This document shows positions 23,056-36,100 of a stretch of 64,000 nucleotides of DNA, piece by piece. Within the stretch, counting starts at the first letter, position 1. Each line of letters starts with the position of its first letter. The notes beneath the pieces were generated by a model. That model saw nothing but the letters and a program-made list of their open reading frames with translations, had not been told where the DNA came from and ran no database searches. The DNA is from Lithospermum erythrorhizon (taxonomy: Eukaryota > Streptophyta > Magnoliopsida > Boraginales > Boraginaceae). The DNA lies in contig JADFUC010000852.1 of the NCBI GenBank assembly GCA_019722365.1, forward strand, positions 1,550,001-1,614,000, given 5' to 3'. The position numbers and the translations under genes are program-made.

Positions 23056-24996
23056 TCTTGACTCAATTTGTGTTACCGTATTCGTTTTCGTTTTATTTTT
23101 TTTTAATTTTCTATTTTATGTTGGTGAAATTTCCGGTACTTTATTTTTTAATTTAGGTTGTTATTGATTTATTTTTTTTAGTTATGTCTTTAATTCCGCT
23201 TTCTGTTTTAAATGCATTGTGTTTAGGTTTGATCTCAGATTTTGGGCATTTTGTTTTAAGTATTTTTTGAGCATTATTAAGTAGTAATTTATTTTAAATG
23301 CGGATATTCGGTAGCGGTAATTTAGAAGCGAAGTTTTACATATAGGATGTTGTATGGGTTGGATGGGTTAGAGCGCACTTAACGCTTGCGTCACATTCGA
23401 TATAAGCGTGATCTGTTTGTCGTTGTGCTTTATTTAGTATATGCGTGGGTGTGCGTTTGTCTAAGCGTCTTGCATTTGTTTATCCCCGAATCTTAACATT
23501 TATATTTGGCGGTTTAGGTGTGCCTCACAGACTCCGCGTGTTTCGGGAGGTCGAGGCCAGATCGAAGTGTTCTAAAAAGCTCATCTGCTTGGCAGGGACG
23601 GTGGATGCTCGAGGGCATTGCGGCGGTTTTTGTGCCCCATTTGACAGGGAGGATGTTGATGCCTCCCATTGCACGCTTGATGCTGAAATTAGCCCGCTTT
23701 GCGCTTGTAGGAGAAGTTTTGCCCAGCCTAACATTTCGTATTTATGCGTGAGGGCAATGCTTGTTCGAGTGTAGGGGGTGTAATGATTGTCCTTAAGTAG
23801 AATGTCGTTTAACGGATAAATTGACATATCTGGATCGATAGTAAATTACATGTCATTCGATGATGATTTTCACATGATTGATTGAGTTTTTGACTTGACA
23901 TTCTTAGGCTGGTGTAATGTTTTGATTGAAGTTTAGTGGATAAGCTCTTGTTAGTGAATATCACACTCTGCAGTGAAGTTTTGTCTTACTAATTTTATCT
24001 TTGAGTTTCTTCTTGGTGTGATCTTTCTGTCATGTTTTGTATTAACGGAAGCTTTGTTTTGAGATCTACTACTGTTCACTTTTGTATGCAGCCATAAAAA
24101 TGATGAGAAGCGATTAGGTTATAATGCGTTATCACAAAAGGCTAACCCGATGTATTATCCTTAGTGAACACTTGGCTAAGTGGCCCTTTCTTTCTTGATT
24201 ATCAGCACTTATAAGCCTATAAGCCTTATTCTTACAATATTGTCCCTACTTGGGAGTGTGTATTTTGAATTATCATGTTGAATTGTGGCTTGTTAAGTTT
24301 GGATGTCAAGTGTGGGGGAAGGAAAAGCGTTGGAAGATAAAAAAAAAGAAAAGAAAAGAAAGTGGAGAAATGCGTAATTGAGAAATATGATCTCCAAAGT
24401 GAAAAATTGTGTACCAGCCAATTATGAAAAGTGTCTTTGATGTTTATGGGTAATACTTCTATAAAAAAAAAAAAGCTTTAAGAAAAAAATATGAATAAGT
24501 AATATGGCGAGTGAAGGATGAATGCTTAAATGGGATGTAGAATGTTGGGTTGAAGAGATTGTAGTTGTTTAGACATGTGCTATTTTCAACGTAATTAGTC
24601 GAGTTTCGCGTCTCGCCGAAGTAAAGTCAGAATAGAATGTTATCACCGCCGTGGCGCCGTTGCAATGCCATAAAAGACCTTACGATTTATGTTGCATGCA
24701 TTGATGGATTGATATGTATAATAGCGTATGGTGAAACGATGCATGATTCGGAGAATTGGCGTATGATGGCAGCTGATACATTTGAGTGATGTAGTAAGAA
24801 TTCCCTTAGCGAGAATTATCTACTCGATGAATTGATGATATTCTGGCGTAGCTAAGTAGGAGAAGTAGTACTTCGCGTTGATTGTTGTCACGAAGGCTTC
24901 GATATGAAGTACTTGAGATCCTTGGATGTTTTTAATTTGTCTCGTTTCCTATGTCATTTGCTTGAGGAATGACAGAACTTAGAGATGATAGGGGGG
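23056..24996. other. Non-coding retroelement-like stretch
   Basis: Open frames at 23445-23774 have no recognisable domain. A phrase GTGTGGGGGAAGG at about 24311 followed by purine runs of AAAGAAAAGAAAAG is reminiscent of the non-coding 3' region of large plant Ty3/gypsy elements. The stretch ends in the run AGGGGGG at 24990-24996. Confidence 0.35.
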
Positions 24997-26234
24997 TGTG
25001 ATAAATTATGCATTATATGGTGTTTTTGAGGCACAATTGCGTAGGCGTGTTATTTTTCACGCTTGTCAGATATAATTTGCAACTTTGTTTTCGTTTATTT
25101 GAGTTTAGGCGGTTATCGGTTAAAGTAGAAGGAATCGAGTGAATTGAAGATATAAGCGGTCATTAAGAGTTAATGAGTCGTGATCAAAGAATAAGGGGAT
25201 TCGGCGCATCCATTTAATTAGGTTATGGAAGCGCATAAAGGAGAAGTTAAAGTAAAGGAGATATCTAAGTTGGGAAAGGAAATTAAGTAAAGAAGTTGTG
25301 AACTTTTTGGTAGATTTAGGTTAAGTTGATTTCTTTTAATTGGTTTGGACATGTTTTTTAATTCAAGTTATTTTTATTGTTAAGGATGAATGCTATTAAT
25401 TTATTGTATTTATTTATGTCTTTTATTATGAGCTAATTTTATTATTAGTAGGAATGTGATGTAGTTGGATCGGATGATTTGATTTTAGCACAGAGTTAAT
25501 TTATTTCGGTTCATAATTACGATTGTTAATGCGTAGTGGTATTTAATATCTTGATATCAATATTGATGGATTTAAGTATAAGTGATTAATTCTTTAGAAA
25601 TAGGGTTGTGGCTTAGGAATTAATGTCGAGCAACGTGTTTAAACTGCAATAGAGATATGAGTAATCTTGTGTGCGATTTAATAAGCATAAGTTATTAAAA
25701 GATCTCTATTTTTAAGTACATTATAGAGATATAGTTAGTTTCTTGGGAGCTTGGTGAATTCAGTGGCCGAGTAATATCGATTGTATAGGAATCTTTTGTT
25801 ATGGTAATAAGTAGCTTCTTTAGTTAAATTGAATCTGACGATCAGATATCATGTGTCTTATTATCTTCGAATATTAAGTCTGATCGCTACTTTTGCATTG
25901 GTTAGTTTAGTTAATTTAAGTTAAAGTCGATTTTAGTTAAGTAGTCACAGATAAAGATTTCTTATTTAATTGTGTAGTTAATTAAGGATTAAGAAAAAGA
26001 CCTAGTATTTAGTATATTGAGGAATTTGTGAGGCGATCTTCGTTACTTGTCGTTATATTCGCAGCCAGCGATCCGATTCGACCAGACATACATAAATTGG
26101 TGTTGTCGGGCTTCATGCAAAAATATCGTGTTAAGCCATTGAGACGCCAATATGAGACGTGTACCTGGATGTGGGCAACGAAGGTGCTGGTAACGAAGTT
26201 GAATAGGCAAGTGGATCATTTGGAAATAATTGCA
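24997..26234 (+). repeat. Possible LTR of a large retrotransposon
   Basis: A polypurine-like GATAGGGGGG directly precedes TGTGATAAATTATGC, a plausible LTR start, and the sequence changes character after AATAATTGCA. Only the TG...CA ends support this; no partner LTR is in the window. Confidence 0.35.
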
Positions 26235-26439
26235 TAAACCGTATTCAAAGTTTGGTAAAATCGTTTTATAAATATGATAAAATATTATTAAATATTGAAT
26301 TTGGTTATGCTATGTTAGAGTATACATAAGATAAAAAAATGACTATTTGTGAAACAAATTTATTTTAAAATTAAAATTATTATTGTATCATTACAAACTT
26401 TGGGACTAAGTTCAATTTTTATCGAACTTCAGGATCGTG

Positions 26440-26606
26440 ATTATTTGCATCCCAATGCTCATAAATTCAGACCACAGCACAATTAATATCGTACTTTTCC
26501 TCTCATTTAGTCGTTAGTCAAAGATTATTTGCACATCCGAACGCTTATAAATTCAGATCACAGGACAACCAATATCATACTTTTTTCCTCTCATTTCCAC
26601 ATATAG
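26440..26606 (+). promoter_or_regulatory. Duplicated core promoter of the CYP76 gene
   Basis: An 84-bp unit is present twice in tandem (about 26441-26524 and 26525-26606). Each copy contains TTATTTGCA, ATAAATTCAGA and TTTTCCTCTCATTT. The second copy has a canonical TATAAAT (26546-26552), 82 bp before the ATG, a normal spacing for a plant TATA box. The first copy has CATAAAT at the same place. Confidence 0.7.
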
Positions 26607-26633
26607 AACACTCACATTGAAAAGGATTTCACA

Positions 26634-28496
26634 ATGGATTACGATCTTCTACAAATCGGTCTAGCAATAGTTATCTCCTTAACTTTCTTCCACTTTTTTG
26701 GAATTCTCTCAACAAGGTTCAAAAAGCTTCCTCCAGGGCCATATCCACTTCCATTGATAGGCAATCTCCTTTCACTTGTTGGTACTCAACCCCACATATC
26801 CTTTGCAAATCTTTCCAAGATTTATGGTCCAATTATGTCCTTAAAGTTGGGACAACAAACCACAGTGGTAATAACTTCACCAGCCTTAGCTAAACAAGTT
26901 CTTCAAAAGCAAGATTTAGCCTTCTCAAGCAGATATCACCCAGATGCAATTCATGCTCAAAATCACCACAAATTCTCTGTTGCTTGGATGCCTGTGGGAC
27001 CAAGATTTCGAAATTTTCGGCAAATAATGAGTGCCAACATGTTCTCAAGCAACAGACTTGATGAAAACCAACATTTAAGGTCCTCTAAAATCCATCAACT
27101 TATTGCATATTGCAATAAACATAGTCAGACTGGTGAAGCTGTGCATGTTGGCCTTGCTGTTTTCAGGACAACACTAAATTTGATCTCTAATACAATTTTT
27201 TCCAAAGATGTAATAACAGAGCCTTTTTCTGATGAATCTGGTAAAGATCAAGAATTCAAGGATTTGACATCGAATATGTTCATTGAAATTGGTAGGCCCA
27301 ACTTGGTGGATTATTTCCCAGTTCTTAGAAGGTTTGATCCCAATGGAATAAAGAGTAGGTTGGCTTCTTATTTTGAAGAAATGTTTAAGTTTTTTGCTAA
27401 ACTGATTGATGAACGTATGGAGAAGAGGAAATCATCAGATGGTATCAAGTATCATGATATGTTGGAAGTTTTGCTTAATGAGAGTGAAACAAATCCTCAA
27501 GTCATTGATAGGACTCATATTGATCACCTTCTCTTGGTAATATTTCATCCTTATTCTATTAAATTAAGGACAAAATGTTGCATTCTCATCTCAGTTCTTG
27601 GTAATATTTCATCCTATATATTAAATATATTTGAGTCATTTTTTTTTAATTTGAATATTTTATAATAATTACGTGTAGAGTCGAATTTCGTCGCTTTTTA
27701 TAAATAAGGTATATATACAAAAATAAAACAACATTTTATAATAATTGTGTCAAAGTGTAGGATGACAAGTAAAAGAATTCGGAGAAAATAGTATTCTTAA
27801 TTGTTAGAAAATTCTTGTTGTGGAATCAAAATTTAAAATAACAGGTAATCCTATTTTTGTTTCATTCACTAAATGTTATTATTTTTAAAGGATTTATTTG
27901 CGGCAGCAACAGATACAACAACAAACACGATAGAATGGGCCATGACAGAAGTTATTAAAAATTCATCAATATTGAAAAAAATTCAAGAGGAGCTTGCACA
28001 AGTGATTGGAAGAGGGAATATTCTTGAAGAAGCCGATATTTCTCGGTTACCATATTTAAGTTGTGTGGTAAAAGAAACATTTAGGCTACATCCAGTAGTG
28101 CCATTGTTGCTCCCTCGCAAAACGGAGCAAAATGTAGAAGTATGTGGATACATTGTACCCAAGGGGTCACAAGTTCTTGTTAATGTTTGGGCAATTGGAA
28201 GAGATTCAAATGTATGGAAAAATCCATTAGAATTTAAGCCTGAAAGATTTTGGGAATCAAGAGTTGATGTTCGAGGTCGGGATTTCGAGTTGACACCATT
28301 TGGTTCTGGTAGAAGAATTTGTCCAGGTTTGCCACTAGCATATCGAATGATACCTGTTATACTTGGATCATTGTTAAATTCATTTGATTGGAAGTTTGAA
28401 CAAGGTGTGATACCAGAATCATTGGACATGGAAGAGAAATTCGGACTCACTTTAGAGAAGGAAATACCTTTACGAGTTATACCGATTCCTCTTTAA
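26634..28496 (+). CDS. Cytochrome P450, CYP76 family (CYP76B-like)
   Basis: Two exons, 26634-27536 and 27891-28496, joined in phase 0 at the intron position usual for CYP76, encode 502 residues. In order: an N-terminal ER membrane anchor (IGLAIVISLTFFHFFGIL), the proline hinge KLPPGPYPLPLIGN, the I-helix motif AAATDTT (from residue 305), the K-helix KETFR, PERFW and the haem-binding loop FGSGRRICPG. The best remembered match is to CYP76B monoterpenol (geraniol/nerol) hydroxylases, with shared phrases such as LQKQDLAFSSR and LAQVIGRG. Members of this family hydroxylate terpenoids or other small molecules at the ER with a P450 reductase partner; the actual substrate cannot be read from sequence. 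The usual Gly of the oxygen-binding motif is Ala here. No stop or frameshift is present. Confidence 0.94.
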
Positions 28497-30080
28497 ATAT
28501 GTGTAAAAAGTTTGGTACTGTCTGATTTTTGTCTGTGTAGATATACGTGGCTATTGATATATTTTTATGCTGTCTGAAAGCCCATTTATTTTTTTGGTGC
28601 ACAGATCTAATCTATGCAGCAACGTAACTTGTCTCTGAACATGTTATGCATACCTGCAGTGTAATAAATTTGCAATGATTGTGAACTATATAGCAGTGTG
28701 TGTTGATGTTTTATGTGTAACCAAAGTCCCAAGTGGAATCCAACGTCCCCCGTGCATATATTATGATTCTTTAGGATAGGTATTGATTTTCATTTATCTG
28801 GATCAATTAAAAATTTGGAGGGAAAATAAAAAGCTAATAAAGAAATCATCGTGATCAAATTGGTAACCAACAAATGATCTTACACCCGGAATGAAAGATC
28901 CATGAGTGTCAACAAAACTAAGAAAGTGAGATATATAAGTGCATTCACACAAGATTCAATTTCCCTATCTTTACGTACTTGAGCATATTTCAACAAGATT
29001 CACGTCTATTTGAGTCTTAGAATTTGTTATTTTGAGTAATACTCTGATGTTATTAGGGTGACATTATGCATTCACAATCAAATAAGGAGTAATATACGAC
29101 TCGGCAAATTTTTGGTAATCATTATGCTTTCATAAGTGAAGGTGCTTCCACATAGCATGCACTTACCTCAGGCATAAATTGTGTTAGCTAGTATACTAAC
29201 TTGTCCAGCTAGTATGCTTAATCAATTATTAGTTAGCTATCATTGTTACTTAGTAATTACAATAATCAAATGAGCTGTGTTTCATTCGTTCAAACTTCAA
29301 ACTAAAGTTAATTAAGAATATAGCATATGTCCTTTTGGACATAAAATAAACCCTTGTTTTTTTCCACTTAAAGTAGCAACTCATAGATAAATATGTTTCC
29401 ATTTTAATCAAACACTTGGAAACATTTCCTCATGTCGTCATCTTCATCTGTTATCATCAAAGGCCCCATAGAGACCACAACATTATTGGATTTTGCTTTT
29501 TTAATCAAGAAAACGACTTCGACCACGAAAGGATTGCTCACAAATTGAGTTATTTCAAACTCAGAGCAGCCAACCCTTTAGAAGCAACATGCAAAGTGTC
29601 ACGTTTCAGCACATCTTAAGGTCAGGGACTGTGTGGCTGACTATTAATTATTATGGCCGAAGGTCATATCAGATACGTTCTCCATCAACCAAAACTTGTT
29701 TGATTGAATCTTTTCAAAAATTTCAGAGAACGGAAGAAAAATTTGACATCATAAAATTTAGAAAATACAAGTGAGTTCATAAGATTCGAGTTACTCATAC
29801 TATAACCAATTGATTTTTGAATTCTTAACATTAAAATATTAAATACAAGTGAGTTTAAAAGGTCATAATTACTCGTAATATCACCAATTGATTTCTTAAC
29901 AACGTACTAAGCCATCCACTTGACATGGAAAAAAAATGTTCGAACATTTTCATTGAAAAAAAAAATTTCAAGTTTGGTTTTGATCAAGAATCGATAAACG
30001 TAAACGAGGAAAACAAAAGTGACGAGTAAAAATAAAGTTTGAATAAATTATTATCCAAAGTCAAACATCTCTTTCCCTTA
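28497..30080. other. Intergenic, no gene seen
   Basis: The 3' flank of the P450 gene and AT-rich DNA. Short open frames near 29416-29774 have no recognisable domain. Confidence 0.5.
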
Positions 30081-31068
30081 GGCTTAATGCAATAGTGTCT
30101 ATTTGAAGAAGCCCAGACATCCAATGGTGTCTATTTGGTATTGTCTTAAATTTGTAAAAGAATAATACTCTCTTTCATACTACTAGTTTGTAGTTTCTTT
30201 TTTATTCCTTCAAACTCATCTCATTAATTAATGTTGTATCATAAAACAGCACTCATTTTTATTATGAAAAAAAAAAGTTGGAATATAATTCACATCGTTA
30301 ACATTGCATTTTATAATTAATAATAAATATGAGATATTTACATTAGTTATTGCAAGGTACACATATTATTAGAAAAATTATTAACAATATTGAGAATATA
30401 TTATTGTATAATTTATTTCACGTCTAAGACTAAAGTCAATAATGTGTATTTGTAATGAAAAGGATCACGTAGTATGCGTTAAATTTATGCCGAAGTTTTA
30501 TGACATTCACGTTATCTAAAAAATCATATTATTCGAAGCGGCAATGGCGTCTTTACATGTGAGATAGCGCTAGGTATCCTCACATTAATAATAAATAATC
30601 AATTTATTTTTTGTTCTTTATTTTAATTTAATTAAATATAGTAAAAATTTAAATTAATTTTTTTTTTAAGAAATATAATTATTAAATTAGTAAAAAATTA
30701 ATTTATTGTGCATAATTTATTTAGTGTCTAACCAAATAAAATTACAATAATAAATATCATTAACAATATTGAAAATAATATTTAATATTAAAAAAAAAAA
30801 ATTAATTAAATAAAATATTTTTAGAAAATATATAGTATTACATTATTAATAAATAATATATTAAAAAATATGAGATATAATATTTATAATGTAGTGCATA
30901 TATTGAGTTAAAATATTGAAATAGATTGTAAAAGCCAAATAAGACATTAATAAGACTCTATTGAAAATAAGAATTTATTAAAAAAAGTATAATTGTTATT
31001 TGATTATGTGAAAAAAAAATATAACATGAAAGAGAGAATAAATGAAATAAATAATACACTACATAGCC
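30081..31068. mobile_element. PIF/Harbinger-like non-autonomous element
   Basis: The left end GGCTTAATGCAATAGTG and the reverse-strand right end GGCTATGTAGTGTATT are imperfect inverted repeats, and each side is flanked by TTA (30078-30080 and 31069-31071), the 3-bp target typical of PIF/Harbinger. The interior is extremely AT-rich without coding capacity. The inverted repeats are diverged, so confidence is moderate. Confidence 0.5.
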
Positions 31069-31071
31069 TTA

Positions 31072-33115
31072 GAAAAGAGTAGTTTCTAACTATCTTTGAT
31101 CAATCTATCAAAAAAACCTTTTGTAGATTTAATTGATAAACTGGATCCTCTTAACTAACTCATAAAAATCCAAATCATTATCATAGATTTGAAAGATGAG
31201 AATTTTGTATTGTCCTCAATGACTTGAGAGAATTGAAGAATGTCTGACTCCTTAATTATGGTATTAAAATCAAATCTAAAATGTATGTAATCCAATCATG
31301 TGCCCAGAAGATCACATAATTAAATAATCTTCCGAACGAGTAAATTGGAAATTAAAATCCAAAAAGAATTTCATTGATCTCGCAAACGAAGAAATTGCCT
31401 CAAAACATTATTGGTTAAGGGACAGAGTGCGTTTGCTTATTTTATTAATCAAATTAATTTTAACAAAAAATTATAAAAGTGAAAAAAATCGAGACTATAT
31501 TGAAGTGTAGCAGTAGATAAAGGGCCTGAAAAATCAGTAGAAATCAGAATGAGGCGAGTGATACTGCTTGGTATATATTATCGCAAGTTTATGTAATTTT
31601 AATTGACTGAATCGTTCAATTTGCGATTCAGTCAAGAAGCTGACTTGCTGCTATATAAAATAATTTCACAAATAAATTTAAAAAACATGTTTCAGAGATG
31701 AGGAAATGGTGAAGATGACGCTGAACAAGAGAATAATGGACTAATAAATAGAGACATTGTTTAGGGTTTATTTATTGGGCTTTGCAACCTACAAACATGG
31801 GCCTAGATATTGGGTAAATTCAAAAGACTCAAATTTGAACCATTGTTAATTACTTGTATTGATTTCTTTTATGTTTTATCAATTTCTCTTTTCTAATATA
31901 ATCAATTGTTTATATAACGATATTGAAAAATTAATGTATTTAGTTTAGAATGTGGGTAATATTTATATTTGAGAAATTGCTGATGATTTTAAAGATAATG
32001 ACCAACTGAACTTTGTTGTGTAAAGTAAATCCAAAATAATTAAAATGTAGTGTCATTATCGGTATGGATTATGTTTGGAGTGAAAAATGATTATCTTTGG
32101 GACAGTGGAGGCTATGCATGAATTTTTACTACAGGTATTTTTTATATTGTTGTATAAGAATCTTAAATCAGTGTACTAAGTTAAATCTTCTCAACCTTTC
32201 TTTATCAACCTTTGTTATGCCAAAATAATTGCAAATAAATTAAGGCTAAAAAGGAAGGCCAAGATCACATAAATTCAAGTATTCAACATGCAGGGACCTG
32301 CTAATATGCTACAATGGCTCTCCCCAGCATAAGTTTGTTACTACTACGAAACTTTTACTCGCTCCTTTACTTATGCCTTGCACTTGTCTATTTTGATTGG
32401 CACAATTTATTTGGCTAAATGAAGAGTATGAGAAACGAGTTTGTTTACATGATCTCTTGGAAAGAACTGAATGCCGAACATTAGGTCGTGTGATGTATTG
32501 ATGTCTAAGGACCAAGACTTGTCCTTGGAAGTCAGGTCCTACAAAACTTTAGACCTTTTATCAACATGTAACACATATTCAATAATACTTTGATGTTCCA
32601 CTTTATATCTTCGCTCATTGTTGTTCGATATCACGTTGTAAATTGGTCATTACGGCTCCTCGAATACTTGTACGCCTAAAAGCCTAACCTTCACATTATA
32701 ATTTACAAGGAATGCTTGGGATTTACTTTTGAAAGGCTAAATATTAAGCAACTAATGTATCATTTACCATCTAACACCAAAAGGATCCAAGTAAAAGTCA
32801 TAATCATTATCTCACTAGTGCTAAAGCTTCATTACATGATTTTAGAACCCTGTTTGAAGTAGTTACGATAGTTTTGTCCCCTTGAAGCTTTTGGTAGAAC
32901 TGATAGTTGCTCTCATAATTTGTTGATGTTTGGTCAAATGTTCTAAACTTTCAACTAAAACCACTAAACCAATAACACATAAGTAGTAACCTAGCTCAGC
33001 TTATTTATCACTGCTTAGCAAACCCCCAAAAGAAGGCAATGAATCTGACCCATATAATTCAAAACTCTGTTACTTACATTGAGCATATATACCTTACTTG
33101 CTTGGGTGACTCAAA
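31072..33115. other. Intergenic and lipoxygenase promoter
   Basis: AT-rich DNA without a recognisable gene. The last few hundred bases before 33116 are presumed promoter and 5' UTR of the lipoxygenase gene. Confidence 0.5.
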
Positions 33116-36100
33116 ATGGCTTCAAATAATGAAATCAAGGAAAGGAAGGGAAAACAAATAAGGCAACTAAGCATGAACACTCAGCGGATTTGTTCCAAGA
33201 TCGTCGATTGCCTGAATGCCTTTCAAGGCAAGGTGACTTCCCTACAGGTTTACAGTGGTAAACATCCTGAACCACTCATGATAAAGGGCGAATTTGTTGT
33301 TCGACATGGGCAACCTAGTCGAGGAAAGGCGGTTTCAATTCAACTGCACAGCCTCTCAGAAGTTGATCCAAGTGAGTGATATATCATTATTTCTAAATTG
33401 TAACTCACATAACATTGGCAAAATTATTAACATACGTTTTCAATTTATGATACAGGCTCGGGAAAAGGGAAACTCAGCCAACCTGCATACCTTAAAAATG
33501 GAATGAGGAGCAAGGACAATAATATGATAACTTACAAAGTAAAATTCGAAGTTACAGAAGATTTTGGAACTCCAGGAGCTTTTATTATAACAAATCGGCA
33601 AAAAGACAAGTTCTTCCTGCAATCTGCGATGCTGCAAGTTCAGCACAATCCGACAGTTCATTTTGAATGCAACTCATGGATTTATCCTACGCAATTAACA
33701 AATCAAGAACGAGTCTTCTTCTCAAACACAGTAAGTTGCAATTTTTCTTTTTTCTTTTTTTTAAAGTTTCAAAACTATAATGAAATGTAAATCACCTGTC
33801 TTTCGGATTTCAGTGTTATCTCCCTGGACAAACTCCAGCTAGTTTGATCCTTCTTAGAAAGGAAGAACTGGCGCATTTAAGAGGAGATGGAACTGGAACA
33901 ACAAAAGAATGGGAACGCGTTTATGATTATGATTACTATAATGACCTTGGAAATCCTGATGAAGGACCAGAAAATGCTAGGCCTAACCTGGGTGGATCTG
34001 ACTTCTATCCCTATCCCCGGAGAGAGAGGACCGGTCGCCCTTCAAGTCATGATGGTATGTATCTAAACCTCTTTAATCACTCTTCATGCATCTCTCAGTG
34101 ATGAATGACTACTTGTATTTCTCTAAAATTTCCAATTTACTAGATCCTCAGACTGAGAGTAGACCTGGATTACTAGACATGTACGTTCCTCCAGACGAGC
34201 GTATGAGCCCTGAGAAGCTTGCAGAGCTCATGTCCAATATAATTCAAGCTGTCATTCATTTCGTTAAACCCCACAAATATTTGGCTTCTGAAGAAGATTT
34301 CACTCATGTTGAGTCATTTGATGAGATTTTTGAGATGTACAGTACACATGAGGTACCAGAGGACTGGCTTACAGAAAAAGTGAAACCTTTGGTGCCTGAT
34401 GAGCTCTTCAAAAAGATTAAACAGACAATTAAAGAAATGCCCGAAGATTTTCCACTTCCTAGTATCTTGGCAGGTAATATGCTGAAACATATAAAAGCCT
34501 CTCATTTGCAAGCATTGTAAGAGAATGCCAAATCTGAACTACTTAAACTTAGCAGAAAATGAGTTGGCATGGAAGGATGATGAGGAATTTACCCGTCAAA
34601 TGCTTGCCGGAGTTAATCCAACTGTTATCAAGTGTCTGCATACATTCCCACCACAGAGCAAAACTGGAGTAAGAAGTTCAATAAAAAGATCCGACATTGA
34701 ACATAATCTCGATGGCCTCACAGTTGAAGAGGTACTTCATTCAATCATTCTAAAATCACCATTTTTAAGCTCTTCAGATAATAATTGAGAAGATCCCAAT
34801 CTGTTGCACTTCCACTTCATATTACAGGCAATGGAACAATGGAGGATTTTTATATTGGATCACCATGATTATCTCATCCCATTTCTAAATGGAATCAACA
34901 CCAAGGGAATATGTGCTTATGCATCTAGAACTCTACTATTCTTGAGGGATGATCACACACTAAAACCACTCGCAATAGAACTGAGTTTGCCGAGTGCTTC
35001 AGGAAACAGAGAAATTAGAAGGGTAGTTCGTCCAGCAAAGGGAGGTACAGAAGGAGCATTGTGGCAACTTGCTAAAACCCATGTAGCAGTCAATGACTCA
35101 GGTTTCCATCAGCTAATCAATAACTGGTGAGCGAATTCAACTAGGGTGTTTCAATTCACCAGCTAAGTTACTCTAAGATTATAGAACATAAAACTTGCAT
35201 CATGCCTAATCTGCTAATGAAATAACTGAAACACCTATTTAGCATTTCAAGTGAATATTTTCAGTTTTTTAAGAAATAAAATGACACAAGTGATTCAATG
35301 TCTTCGAAGTTCTAAAACTTGAATGAATCACAGGCTAAAAACTCATGCTGTCATTGAACCGTTCATCATCGCCACTAGACGCCACTTGAGCATGATGCAC
35401 CCTGTCCACCGATTGTTAGTGCCACACTTCAAAGACACTATGCATTTAAATGCGTTTGCAAGGAACATGATCTTAAACTCTGGGGGTGTGCTAGAGAGAG
35501 TACTATATAGCGGGAAGATGTCGATGCAATTATCATCAGCACTGTATAAGGAGTGGAGATTTGATGAACAAAGCCTCCCTGCTGATCTATTAAAGCGGTA
35601 CCTTGTCATCCTTTTTTCTAACTACTCATGCAAAAAGTACAAGGACCAGTATTCTGCTTTTTACAGAGTATTCCTCAACATATTGAATAGATAACGAGGA
35701 CGCATCCAGACCAACTTGTGCTATTTGAACTGTACCTGTAAACAATAGTTTCCTAGTTATTAGCTAACATTAATACTATCTTTCTTAAACTAATTGACAG
35801 AGGAATGGCCATAAGTAACCCAGACGAGGCAGCTGGAGTTCAACTTGTCATGGAAGACTACCCCTATGGAGTGGACGGTCTAGACATATGGGTTGTCCTC
35901 CAGCGATGGGTTTCTGATTTCTGTTCATACATCTACAAAGATAATGATGCCTTAAGGTCTGACCATGAGATACAAGAATGGTGGTATGAAATACGACATG
36001 TAGGCCATGGTGACAAGTACAGTGAAACCTGGTGGTACTCAATGACAACAGTCGACGACTTAAAGAAAACCCTCACCACACTCATATGGATTGTTTCCGT

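Noticed and set aside
27983..28450. 155-codon minus-strand frame
   Set aside because: Antisense of CYP76 exon 2, which contains the haem-binding loop in the plus frame.
34476..34552. Premature end of the lipoxygenase frame after residue Ala near 34473
   Set aside because: A 79-bp GT-AG intron (34474-34552) restores the frame exactly and yields the family-typical [13 protein letters not shown].
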